Shown here: positions 9,083 through 16,832 of the stretch, piece by piece
How the letters are laid out: the number at the start of each line of letters is the position of its first letter
How positions within the stretch are numbered: position 1 is the stretch's first letter
NCBI RefSeq assembly: GCF_003119115.1
Contig: NZ_CP022364.1
Span: 1 to 64,000, forward strand
Reading direction: 5' to 3'
Length of the DNA stretch: 64,000 bases
Source: Azospirillum sp. TSH58
GTDB taxonomy: Bacteria > Pseudomonadota > Alphaproteobacteria > Azospirillales > Azospirillaceae
Translations under genes and position numbers: made by a program
The notes under the pieces: generated by a model
What the model saw: only the letters and a program-made list of their open reading frames with translations
Database searches by the model: none
Told to the model about the DNA's origin: nothing

Positions 9083-11240
9083 ATGAGCGACATTCGCATT
9101 GCGGAACTGACCGTCGACAACAAGAAGGCGATGGCCGCCCTTGGCGACGTCGCCAAGGTCATGGACTCGGTCGGTGGGGGGGCGGAGACCAACACGAAAC
9201 GCCTTGCCGGGGTGACGCGCGAGTTCGGCGCCCTGGCCCGTGCCAGCGGGGTTTATGTCGATGCGTCCGACCGCATGGCCCGCGCGACGGAGCAGGCGGA
9301 CAGGGCGCTGGCGAAGAAGCTGATTACCGAAACGCAACACGCCAGAATCCTCGAAACCGCACGGCTCAAGTACGACGAGACCGCCGCCGCCAGCGCGCGG
9401 GAGGCGAAGGCCGTTGAGGACCTCACGCGCCGTCTCGACCCGGCTGCGGAACGCACTCGCCAGCTCGCTCATGACCAAGAACTGTTGAACCGCGCGCTGG
9501 CCGGTCAGGTTAGCGGAGTCAAGCTGTCGGAGGAACGGCACGCCGAACTTTCACGCCGCCTGCAAGAGACCGGCGCCGCCACCACCGTCGCCGCCGTGGG
9601 GGCGGGACGAATGAAGGGTGCCATGGGCAACTTGGGGCTCCAGCTCCAGGATGTGGCGGTTCAGGCGCAGATGGGAACCAGCGCCTTCACGATCCTGGCG
9701 CAGCAAGGTCCACAGGTCGCCTCCGCCTTCGGTCCTATGGGCGTGGCTATCGGAACGGTGGTGGCGGTGGCATCGGTCGCCGCCGGGGTTCTGTTCAAGC
9801 TGGGGACGAGACAGGAAAGTCGGCGAAGGAAATCGACACCTTCGGCGACGTGCTGGGCGTGTTCGAGGGGCGGGCGCGCGAGACAGGGAAGTCGGTTGAC
9901 GACCTGTCCGACCGATACCGCGCACTCGGTGGCGAACTACGCGCCCTCTCGAAACTGGCCCTGCAAGCTGACCTTGCCACCCTGACCGAGAAGCGGACGA
10001 AGGACCAGAAAGCTGCATGGGACACGATCCGCAACGCAACGATGGCCGGCGTGCAGGACGCGCCGGCAGCGCTGAGCGCCCTGCAACAGCTCGGCAGAGA
10101 TAAGGACCTCACCGCCTTCCTGGGCAAGCTCCAGGCACTGAACGCACAAGGTGCGGTGAAGCTGATGCGCGATGAGGACGTGCGCGCCCTCTTGGAGACG
10201 GGGGAGGCGATCCGCGTTGCCGAGGCGCGTATGGCCGATCTGGAAGGCAGGGCGACCGAGGCGCAGAAGGCGCTGTTGGGCTATGCGAAGCAGCGCGGGA
10301 GGCCGCGAAAACCAGCCGCGATCTGGCTCTTGCGGAGGGACAGGCCGCCGCGTCGCTGTTCGTGCAGGAAGATGACCTCGACGCCAAGATTAAGGCGCTG
10401 AAGGGCGGTGAATCCGCCATGCGGGCCTATGCCCAAGAACAGGTGAAGGTTACCGCCTACAAGAAGGCGTTTGATGACGCAATCACTTCCGGAATGCCGA
10501 TCCTCTATGCCCAAGAGACGGCGAACCGGATTGCAGCGAAGGCGGTGGAGGCATACCGGCTCGAACAGCAGCGGGGAGTCGACGCCACCAACCGCGCAGC
10601 CGCCGCACAGGCCGAGGGTGCCCAGAAGGTCGCCGCTGCGCATGGGGTGTCTTCCGCCGCGGTGCGGGAGGCGACGATTCAGCAGCAAGCGATGGTCGAG
10701 GCCGCGCGCAGCACCACCGAATCCTATGATGCGATCGTTGTCCGGCTGCGCAAGATCGATGAGGCGCAGCGCGCGGTTCAGGCCGCGCAATTCAGGGCCA
10801 GTATGCGCGATCAAGCCGCCGACGCCGAGCGGCTGGCGAACGCCTGGGCCAAGGGTGGTGCAGCGGCGGCCCGCGAAGCGGCCCTGGCGAACGAGGTACT
10901 GGCGGAGGCCCGCAAACGCGGGCTGGACGCTGAGCGAGACGCCGCACAGGTGCGCTCCATCACCGAAGATATGGCGGGCCGCGATCTGGCGCAGCGACAG
11001 CTCCGGTTCACCCAGATGGCGGACGAGCAACGCCAGCAAGTCGAGATGGCGAACGCCGAATTCCAGATGCTCGGCATGAGCAACGCGGCCCGCGCTGAGC
11101 AAATCGCGATCATCCAGAAGATGAACGACCTGAAGGCGTTGGGTGTGGACATGACCGACGCCGGCACCGACGCATTCATCACAGACGGCGAAGGCGATGA
11201 TGTCGCCGTCACCGCCATCTTCGAGGAGGCCCTTCAATGA
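9083..11240 (+). pseudogene. truncated tape measure protein, element copy (two frameshifts)
   Basis: The N-terminus IRIAELTVDNKKAMAAL resembles that of the large tape measure at 27460 (MRLARLTVDNGSVAEDL). It shares the hydrophobic block MGTSAFTILAQQGPQVA and the helical block AALANEVLAEARKRGLDAER. One G each must be restored near 9812 and 10302 to give about 719 residues. The protein ends with an unrelated acidic tail (ITDGEGDDVAVTAIF) before reaching any transglycosylase domain, so it is truncated relative to the outer homologue. The five or more connector and tail genes that normally separate capsid and tape measure are absent: only 167 noncoding bases (8916-9082) lie between them. That indicates an internal deletion in the element. 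Confidence 0.8.
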
Positions 11241-11878
11241 GCTGTTGCAACCTCGCCTTCAGCGCCGACCGGATCATCTGCGTGACGGACACGCTCGTCT
11301 ATAACCTGAAGGGCGACCCGCTGCGCCTGTGCGATACGAAGGCCCGTGTTTCCGATAATCGGGGTTTCGCGGTCACCTATCGCGGGATCGAGATGGTGGG
11401 CGAACCCATCGTCCAGGCGCTGGCCGTGCACGATGACGTGATCCACGCCGTCGAAGGCACGCGGACCATGTTGGAGGGCCTGCCGCTCGATGACGCGCCG
11501 GTCTTCATCGCGTCGCGCGGGATCGAATTCACGATCTTCGGCAAGAACCGGGATGGTGGGCTTGCTGTGGCCCGCGTGGTCCGGGAGCCGGGGGAACCGG
11601 TGTGCACGACCTGGCTTGCGCCGTCCGTGCATCTGATGCCGGCGCCGCCCGCCGCGGTGAAGCTGCCCGCGGAAGCGGACGTTGACCGGCTGGTCAAGCT
11701 GAGCCTCGCGCAGTGGAAGGCCAAGGCCCACTACGCGAACTGGGGCTGCATCGGCGGGCAAATGACCCTCACGACCGCGACCGCCGCCGGGGTCGCGCAA
11801 ACCGTCATCGGGACCTATCCCGACTATGCGGAGCTGTCCGCCCGGTTCGGGCGGGTGGAGCGGCGCCATGCTGCGTAG
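11237..11878 (+). CDS. unidentified phage protein, possible Ntn-hydrolase-like fold
   Basis: A 213-residue intact protein whose ATG overlaps the tape-measure stop (ATGA at 11237-11240). It opens MSCCNLAFSADRIICVTDTL, has several alternating beta segments (RGFAVTYRGIEMVGEPIVQ, FIASRGIEFTIFG) and ends in a Gly/Thr-rich stretch. The early Cys/Ser-Asp-Arg pattern followed by a TDTL strand resembles proteasome-like Ntn-hydrolase proteins of phages, but this is a shape impression only. It is the first gene in this direction free of frameshifts. Position after the tape measure suggests a late gene. Confidence 0.5.
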   Translation: MSCCNLAFSADRIICVTDTLVYNLKGDPLRLCDTKARVSDNRGFAVTYRGIEMVGEPIVQALAVHDDVIHAVEGTRTMLEGLPLDDAPVFIASRGIEFTIFGKNRDGGLAVARVVREPGEPVCTTWLAPSVHLMPAPPAAVKLPAEADVDRLVKLSLAQWKAKAHYANWGCIGGQMTLTTATAAGVAQTVIGTYPDYAELSARFGRVERRHAA

Positions 11879-12221
11879 CGAAGCGCGGCGCATGGCCCAG
11901 CGCGTCGAGAGGGATGCAACTCGCACCGGTCTCAAGGTGACGGAGCGGATCAACGCCGTTCTGACGATGGATGTGCCGTACGAAGAGAAGATTGCAGCTC
12001 TGAAGGAGGCCGAAGAGAAGGGTGAACGTGAACTCACGTGGGTAATCGACAGAGCGTGCAAAATTCTTCGTGAGCAAGGCGTTGATACTCTGGACATCGG
12101 CAAATACAGGGGTGGCGCCTTTTCGTCCGTCTACCGGATGAAGGAGAACGTCCGGAAGGTCAGGGACATCATCGAGGAACAGCGAGTGGTTGACGGCATT
12201 TGGAGCGATGCCCTGGAGTGA
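11868..12221 (+). CDS. hypothetical helical protein, 117 aa
   Basis: It starts at ATG 11868, overlapping the preceding stop by 11 bases, with GGTGGAGCGG upstream. The product is highly charged and predicted almost entirely helical (MAQRVERDATRTGLKV, EEKIAALKEAEEKGEREL, ENVRKVRDIIEEQ). No signal, membrane segment or family recognised. The tight overlap places it in one operon with 11237-11878. The gene is lower in GC towards its 3' half than the structural genes, hinting at separate acquisition. Confidence 0.5.
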   Translation: MLRSEARRMAQRVERDATRTGLKVTERINAVLTMDVPYEEKIAALKEAEEKGERELTWVIDRACKILREQGVDTLDIGKYRGGAFSSVYRMKENVRKVRDIIEEQRVVDGIWSDALE

Positions 12222-12260
12222 CGTCGCTTCGAAGCCTGCCGCGGACCCGGCTGGGGCGGG

Positions 12261-12330
12261 CCTGTAACACACCTTGACCGCCCTGTGTTGCGGCCTGTAA
12301 CACAGGGTGTGTTACGCACTGTGTTACAGG
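12261..12330. promoter_or_regulatory. operator array TGTAACACA/TGTGTTACA and embedded promoter
   Basis: Five copies of one motif lie in 70 bases directly upstream of the regulator gene: CCTGTAACACACC (12261), CCCTGTGTTGCGG (12281), CCTGTAACACAGG (12294), GGTGTGTTACGC (12306) and ACTGTGTTACAGG (12318), in alternating orientation. A promoter TTGACC (12274-12279) / TGTAAC (12296-12301, 16-bp spacer) lies inside the array. A bound protein would therefore block it, which suggests autoregulation by the product of 12340-12924. Confidence 0.65.
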
Positions 12331-12339
12331 TGATCCGCC

Positions 12340-12924
12340 ATGGCGACCCCGACCATTTCAGTTCGCGTATCTCCAGAACATCAAGGGCTTGTCCGAGACG
12401 TGGCGGCCCGGCTGAAGGCCGATCCCGGCTTTGCTGACGTGCTGCGCGCCGCGCTGGGGGAGGGTGTGACACAGCCTGTCATACAGCCTGTGACACAGCC
12501 TGTGTTACGGCTTGGATCGCGGGGTGTGTTGCAGGCCGCAACACAGGTGGACGGCCAGCCCGCGCACCAGATCCAGCCCGATCCCACACCCGAAGGCCAG
12601 CCCGATCCCGCGGCCGGCGCTATAGCCGATGTCCTGCGCCGTGTGGAGGTGCTGGAGGCGCATGTGGCGGATCTCCGGGGCAAGGCCGGCCGGCAAGCCA
12701 AGGTGGCCAGCCAACAGCAACGGCTGATCGCCGCCGCGGGCCTGGAAGGCGTCATGACCCGCCTGCAGTATGCCGCGCATATCGGCGTGTCCAACCCGAC
12801 GCTCACGCGCTGGGTGAAGCGGGGAATGCCGGTGCGGGACGATGGGCTTCTCGATATCGAGGCGGTGGAGAGCTGGCGGAAGGCGAACGAGTCCCGGCTC
12901 CTGGCGGAGAGGGTGAAGGGGTAG
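12340..12924 (+). CDS. DNA-binding regulator with N-terminal ribbon-helix-helix-like and C-terminal HTH regions
   Basis: A 194-residue protein. The first 45 residues (TISVRVSPEHQGLVRDVAAR, FADVLRAAL) fit a ribbon-helix-helix start. Then comes a repeat VTQPVIQPVTQPVLR and a Gln/Pro-rich linker, a coiled-coil segment (IADVLRRVEVLEAHVADL), and a C-terminal excisionase-type HTH (TRLQYAAHIGVSNPTLTRW, VKRGMPVRDDG, LDIEAVESW). The start ATG is 10 bases past a strong five-copy operator, and the same DNA motif continues inside the linker codons. It is the likely owner of that operator. It could be a repressor or a partition-like centromere-binding protein; no ATPase partner is seen nearby. Confidence 0.65.
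   Translation: MATPTISVRVSPEHQGLVRDVAARLKADPGFADVLRAALGEGVTQPVIQPVTQPVLRLGSRGVLQAATQVDGQPAHQIQPDPTPEGQPDPAAGAIADVLRRVEVLEAHVADLRGKAGRQAKVASQQQRLIAAAGLEGVMTRLQYAAHIGVSNPTLTRWVKRGMPVRDDGLLDIEAVESWRKANESRLLAERVKG
12464..12547 (+). repeat. intragenic copies of the operator motif
   Basis: Within the linker codons, a 12-bp unit ACAGCCTGT(C/G)(A/T)(T/C) is repeated three times (12471-12506), preceded by GTGTGAC. A perfect inverted repeat TGTGTTGC-N5-GCAACACA follows at 12525-12545. These match the upstream TGTGTTRC operator motif, so the binding-site cluster extends about 200 bases into the gene. Confidence 0.6.
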
Positions 12925-12935
12925 GGGGTGACCGG

Positions 12936-13010
12936 GCCGGCAACCGGCCCGAGCATCTACAGCACCGACGAGAGGCCGGATGAGTTGCTGATGGTGTGAG
13001 GGAGCGGTTC
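12936..13010. repeat. boundary repeat, copy A
   Basis: A stretch of about 75 bases after the regulator gene aligns at roughly 80% identity with 62602-62680. In both places it starts in GGCCGGC, contains CCGGCCCGAGCATC and GGTGTGAGGG, and directly precedes a low-GC, minus-strand cargo gene. The plus frame would encode TGPSIYSTDERPDELLMV then stop. Whether it is a mini-gene end or a DNA boundary element is open. A short plus-strand frame just after it (VESPLDESTDPAKITEV, from about 13013) appears cut off by the cargo. Confidence 0.55.
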
Positions 13011-13064
13011 TGGTGGAATCGCCACTTGACGAATCCACCGATCCCGCAAAGATCACCGAGGTGG

Positions 13065-14039
13065 TCAGTGAGCTCTATTTTCCGTCTGCTCGGCCATCAA
13101 AATATGCTGCGCCATTACCTTTACGGACGACAGAGGGCGTATTCTGATTTCTTCTTGATCGGCTTGCTTCTCCAACTCATGCAAGGCTTCAGCGATGTTA
13201 TCAAGCTGCTTGTCCGTATAATTGGGATCGCTCTCGCTTGGCCTAAACACAAAAAGTTCATGATCTAGATAAATTCCAGTCATTTTGCGAGATCTGTCGC
13301 GATCAACTTTTAGATCCCACAACCTCGTCTTCACATTTTTTGCAGCGTTGAACGGCCTTAATGCATTAAGCGTGCAAAAATTTGCAACAATGCGTGATCC
13401 TGAGAAATCGATATTTACGGTGTGAGATTTCTGTCGTGGCCGTGAGCGATATTTTTGATCAAAGCTTGGCCTAAGATCCAAGCGGAAGAAGTCGGCAAGT
13501 CCAGGACGGATCGCCGCAACTTCCTGGGCAACCCTGGCGGGGAGCTGATCTTGTATCGTTAAGTCGTTTTTGCTTGCCACTTCTAAGACAGTTTCGCTTG
13601 TCTCAGCGATTTCTGTGCTGGCAATTTTGGGCCGATAGAGTGACGAGCGGACTTGTAGCCAAGACTCTGCTATGGCTTCTAAGCTTTCCCCAGCACCTTC
13701 TAACGCTTGCCCCACTGTTATCCCGGCTAGCGTACTGATTGGATGAGTTAGAGCGTCGATGCCACGTTTGGAGATATCCTCCTGAAGTTCATCCAGGGAC
13801 GCATCAATGAGGAACAGTAACCCTTCGGCTTCTTCTGCATATAAGCAATGAAGCCTATCGAGACCGCTTGCCCGTACAACGGCAAATCCATCTTCAGAGG
13901 CAACCAAAATGCCAACAGTGAGGCGTTCACCTGATCCAATTATAGGTTCTAGGTAGACAGGCGCCCATTTTGCCCTCGTTAAATCAGAGGGTAATGGAAT
14001 TTCGTCTTCCGACAACATATTAATTCGAAGTTCGGACAT
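13065..14039 (-). CDS. partner protein of the HipA-like kinase, 324 aa, function unknown
   Basis: Low-GC gene with codon use unlike the phage genes around it, so probably horizontally acquired cargo. Its ATG (14037-14039) overlaps the stop of the kinase gene (ATGA), giving tight translational coupling. The N-terminal third is beta-rich (PVYLEPIIGSGERLTVGIL). The middle is helical (ELQEDISKRGIDALTHPI). The C-terminal half has VNIDFSGSRIVANF and a charged tail. No catalytic motif or membrane segment recognised. Small HipA-type kinases are often encoded with a conserved partner, and that context is the only clue. It may act as antitoxin, substrate adaptor or sensor. Confidence 0.7.
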   Translation of the reverse strand: MSELRINMLSEDEIPLPSDLTRAKWAPVYLEPIIGSGERLTVGILVASEDGFAVVRASGLDRLHCLYAEEAEGLLFLIDASLDELQEDISKRGIDALTHPISTLAGITVGQALEGAGESLEAIAESWLQVRSSLYRPKIASTEIAETSETVLEVASKNDLTIQDQLPARVAQEVAAIRPGLADFFRLDLRPSFDQKYRSRPRQKSHTVNIDFSGSRIVANFCTLNALRPFNAAKNVKTRLWDLKVDRDRSRKMTGIYLDHELFVFRPSESDPNYTDKQLDNIAEALHELEKQADQEEIRIRPLSSVKVMAQHILMAEQTENRAH

Positions 14040-14833
14040 CAGAATAACCCGTATGGCGACGCTTGACGGCTTCCCACATGCGGAACGATAGGCGCTCGAT
14101 CTCTTAGGAAAGAAATCATTGAAGCTCCATCGCTTTCTGTCAAGAGGTCTAAGGCGCGACTTGCCTGCGCAATGGCAGTAAGGTCGAGTGCTTTGACGTG
14201 GGTGGGCATCGCGCTGCATGCGGCGATGAGCACGGATGTGCGAGGCTTATCCAGGTAGGGGCAAAACCAAAGTGCGAGTTTATTTTTATAGGATTCACTT
14301 GGGTTGAGATTTTTCGCGACCCAATTAGGTCCGGTCAAGCATTGTCCGTGATCAATGAGCCAAATGTCAGTGCCTCCACCGAATAATATGTTTCCGAGAT
14401 TTCTGTCTACATTTGCTACCCAGGTGTCGAACGCAAAAGCCGTCCCATTTCCTGGCCAGCGTGCAAGTGCATCAATAAGCCTCTGTGGAATACGTGTGCC
14501 AGTCCAATGTCTTTTCAGCGGTGGCGTGCCTTGTCGCTCTGTAGCAAACATAAACTTATAGCTGCCGCGAGACGGTCCTTTGCGCACTGGTAAAACAGAT
14601 GAAGTGGCCGCTGCAATAAAATAAGGAGGAACTGGTAGTCCCAATGCAGTGGCCAAAGCTGCGCCAAAAAGTTCGTTGGCCAACTCTTTCGGTGGTAGAT
14701 CCTTAAGTATGGCATGGACCGGCGGTTTGCCTTTCCCGACGAACAGCTGCCCCAACCAAGTGTCGGTGACATTTCCGTCTTTATACGGTGTTGCTCCAGG
14801 AAGCACGCTTGCTATTGGAGTCATTTGTCTCAT
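14039..14833 (-). CDS. HipA family (HipA_2-type) kinase
   Basis: A 264-residue protein with the core of HipA-like Ser/Thr kinases. An N-terminal segment (WLGQLFVGKGKPPVHAILKD) carries the nucleotide-binding Lys. The catalytic-loop pattern DTWVANVDRNLGNILF follows, then the metal-binding Asp in DIWLIDHGQCLTG. Full HipA is about 440 residues, so this is the short HipA_2 type without the N-terminal subdomain. Start is ATG 14833, or 14824 in frame. Low-GC gene in cargo position between a phage regulator and a VapD-like gene. Family members phosphorylate protein targets and can arrest growth. Here it forms a two-gene unit with 13065-14039, a candidate toxin-antitoxin or phage-exclusion module. Confidence 0.8.
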   Translation of the reverse strand: MRQMTPIASVLPGATPYKDGNVTDTWLGQLFVGKGKPPVHAILKDLPPKELANELFGAALATALGLPVPPYFIAAATSSVLPVRKGPSRGSYKFMFATERQGTPPLKRHWTGTRIPQRLIDALARWPGNGTAFAFDTWVANVDRNLGNILFGGGTDIWLIDHGQCLTGPNWVAKNLNPSESYKNKLALWFCPYLDKPRTSVLIAACSAMPTHVKALDLTAIAQASRALDLLTESDGASMISFLRDRAPIVPHVGSRQASPYGLF

Positions 14834-15322
14834 CTACTGTGATTGATTTGCTGAAGGACGAGAGGGGTTGGAAACAGTTCGTGGTGGCTGCATCCCTTCC
14901 AGAATAGATGAACACTCCCCCGGGTCCTTACCGGGAGGGCGAGTGGAGCGGCGAATGCTCCACTGAGGCGAGTATGTGACCCGTATGGGAGAATGTCTAG
15001 CGCGGAACTATGTCGTTCGAATGCATCCTAAACTCAGCTTCTGCCCAAGGTTCAGTCCGAGCGAGTGTGTTCAGCTTTGATGTATGCACATGTTTCAGCG
15101 CCGGGGTGTCGCCTCAACCGACACCCCTCCAGCCGCTACCCGATAAATCGCGCTCCGGCGGCCTGTGAGTGCGTTCTGCGGGGAGGGGCTGCTGTGGGGC
15201 AGCCCCTCCTCCTTGGGCGCGCTGAGCAGGCTGCTGAGGGCGAGCTATGGGATAGCGTGGCTTTCGCCGGGGGCGTGTTCCAAAAGTAGAGGCCCGACAA
15301 AGCGGTTTATCGTGGTCGCCTG
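14834..15322. ncRNA. structured noncoding region with three strong hairpins
   Basis: No convincing gene is present. Three perfect stems occur: AGTGGAGC/GCTCCACT (14942-14964, 7-nt loop), GGGGTGTCG/CGACACCCC (15103-15127, 7-nt loop) and GAGGGGCTGC/GCAGCCCCTC (15183-15208, 6-nt loop). None is followed by a U-run in either direction, so they are not ordinary terminators. The region may encode a structured RNA or hold protein-binding sites between the cargo operons. The left end also carries the promoter region of the minus-strand kinase operon. Confidence 0.35.
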
Positions 15323-15628
15323 TCAAATAATTTCCAAAATATCAGTCCGTTTTGGAACTTCAAGGATAGATATCCTTCTTATGCTTGGCTTAAACCAAGG
15401 GTTATTGGCGCTGAACTCTTTAACATGTTCTACGCACTGGTTGTAGCTTGTTGCGTTATCGCTAAAATATAAAGTTCTTTGTTCTATGGTAAATCCCCTA
15501 TTTTTAAAAAACTTATTAATATCCGTATACAGATTTGTGTATGACTCCGGATCGTTTTGCGGTTTTACTTTGGTGTATTGAAGCTTTAGTGTGCTTTTAT
15601 CCATTTCAATGGCTATGGCATAACGCAT
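15323..15628 (-). CDS. VapD-like endoribonuclease (Cas2-fold toxin)
   Basis: A 101-residue protein of AT-rich composition. It matches the VapD plan: a first beta strand ending in acidic residues (MRYAIAIEMDKSTLK), a helix (YTNLYTDINKFFKNRGF), a second strand (TLYFSDNATSYNQC), a helix (VEHVKEFSANNPWF) and a last strand (IRRISILEV). VapD proteins are ferredoxin-fold ribonucleases related to Cas2 that act as toxins or stress effectors. The usual antitoxin VapX was not found; the adjacent XRE repressor is 29 bases upstream on the same strand. Start ATG 15628. Divergent residues mean VapD-like is safer than VapD. Confidence 0.6.
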   Translation of the reverse strand: MRYAIAIEMDKSTLKLQYTKVKPQNDPESYTNLYTDINKFFKNRGFTIEQRTLYFSDNATSYNQCVEHVKEFSANNPWFKPSIRRISILEVPKRTDILEII

Positions 15629-15656
15629 TATATCCTCGCAATGGCTGGATGACGTT

Positions 15657-15893
15657 TTACAGACTGCCCTTCCTCAACCGTACCCCCGCGCCCCCACCAT
15701 TCTCCGGGATGAACTCGACCCCGGCAGTCTCCAGGGCGGCCCGGATTGCTGCGAGGGTGGCTGGCTTCAGCTCTTCACCACGCTCAAACCTCGAAATGGT
15801 TTGCGTCGAGACGTTGGCCGCTTCGGCCAACTCCCTCACCCCGAGGCCCGTGGCGACGCGGGCCATCTTGCATTGGACAGGTAGCACCGTCAC
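15657..15893 (-). CDS. XRE-family phage repressor
   Basis: A 78-residue Cro/CI-type helix-turn-helix protein: MARVATGLGVRELAEAANVS is followed by TQTISRFERGEELKPATLAA and a short C-terminal strand (GVEFIPENGGGAGVRLR). This compact form is common in alphaproteobacterial prophages. Start is GTG 15893; the in-frame ATG of MARVATG is internal. It is divergent from the antirepressor-like gene at 16026, with palindromic operators between them. It is the likely lysogeny switch of the inserted element, or the regulator of the adjoining VapD-like gene. The gene at 55261 is a paralogue of the same type. Confidence 0.8.
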   Translation of the reverse strand: MTVLPVQCKMARVATGLGVRELAEAANVSTQTISRFERGEELKPATLAAIRAALETAGVEFIPENGGGAGVRLRKGSL

Positions 15894-15941
15894 AACCCTG
15901 TTGTGATTTTGGTTGACGGGTTATGTTAACAGTGTTGTGAT
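15890..15941. promoter_or_regulatory. repressor operators and divergent promoter
   Basis: TCACAAC-CCT-GTTGTGA (15890-15906) is a perfect 7-bp inverted repeat overlapping the repressor start. A second half-site GTTGTGA lies at 15934-15940. Between them TTGACG (15913-15918) and TGTGAT (15936-15941, 17-bp spacer) form a promoter for the rightward gene, with its -10 covered by the second site. The layout fits a small CI/Cro-type switch. Confidence 0.65.
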
Positions 15942-16025
15942 TGTGGGGCAAGAGAAGCGGCCGAACGGGGTGCGGCAACACTCCGCCCGGCCTGACCACA
16001 ACCCGACCTGAGTGGAGATCGGATC

Positions 16026-16832
16026 ATGGCTGATTCCGTCAATACCACACCTTTGCCCGGCACCGGCCGCCGGAAATCGGCTGGCGCCCTGGTGCCTACC
16101 AAGCCCGCCGACCTGCCGCCCCTGACCCCCGACCAGCTGAACGATCAAGATGGGGAGCCGCGGGTTTCCGATTTGGTTCTGGCCGAGCGGCTGGGCTTTG
16201 ATAAGCCACACAACATCCGCAAGCTGATCGAGCGGAACCGGGCGGAGCTGGAAACCTATGGGGCGCTGGTGGAAGCTACCGGGGTTTTCTCCACGGTGGA
16301 GAAAACCTCTGGCGAGGTTTCCGACCGGCAATCGGAAACTCCCAATCGTGGCGGCCGCCCCGGCAAAGCCTACTACCTGAACGAAGGCCAAGCGCTGGTC
16401 ATCTGCGCCCTGTCCCGCACCCCGCAAGCCGCCCTGGTGCGCCGGCAGATCATCGAGGTGTTCTTGGCTTACCGGCGGGGCAAGCTCGCCTCGCCCGAGG
16501 GGGCCGCTCTGGCTGCCCTTGCTGCCGAGGTAGGCCGGCTGGCCGCGGTGGTGGGGGAGCTGGTGGCGGGTGCCGCCAAGCCCGTCCAGATCGCCGAGGA
16601 GAAGCCGAAGGTGCTGACCGGGAGCAAGGTCCGCATCCGCGCGACCGAGCCGGGCGACCTGCTGTACGGCATGAAGGCGATTGCCAACGCGCTGAAGATC
16701 ACGAAGCGGCAGGCGTACCACCTCCACCAAGAGGGCCGCATCCCGACCATCAAGATCGGCCCGAGGCGGATCGGCGCCCGGCGCAACGAGCTGTCGGCTT
16801 GGCTGGCCGGGCAGGAGGTGATCAATGCTTGA
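16026..16832 (+). CDS. antirepressor-like (Rha/KilA-type) protein with C-terminal HTH
   Basis: A 268-residue protein transcribed away from the repressor. Residues about 45-160 resemble phage antirepressor/Rha N-domains: SDLVLAERLGFDKPHNIRKL, then GRPGKAYYLNEGQALVICAL and RTPQAALVRRQIIEVFLAYR. An Ala-rich coiled segment (ALAALAAEVGRLAAVVGEL) follows, then a C-terminal excisionase-type HTH (YGMKAIANALKITKRQAYHL, GRIPTIKIGPRRIGARR) close to the HTH of the gene at 4229. Start ATG 16026. Such proteins antagonise CI-type repressors or act as Cro-like regulators during induction. It is probably the first gene of the rightward operon leading to the integrase. Confidence 0.7.
   Translation: MADSVNTTPLPGTGRRKSAGALVPTKPADLPPLTPDQLNDQDGEPRVSDLVLAERLGFDKPHNIRKLIERNRAELETYGALVEATGVFSTVEKTSGEVSDRQSETPNRGGRPGKAYYLNEGQALVICALSRTPQAALVRRQIIEVFLAYRRGKLASPEGAALAALAAEVGRLAAVVGELVAGAAKPVQIAEEKPKVLTGSKVRIRATEPGDLLYGMKAIANALKITKRQAYHLHQEGRIPTIKIGPRRIGARRNELSAWLAGQEVINA

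Noticed and set aside
14942..15208. The three strong hairpins as transcription terminators
   Set aside because: None is followed by a T-run on either strand; listed as a structured region instead.
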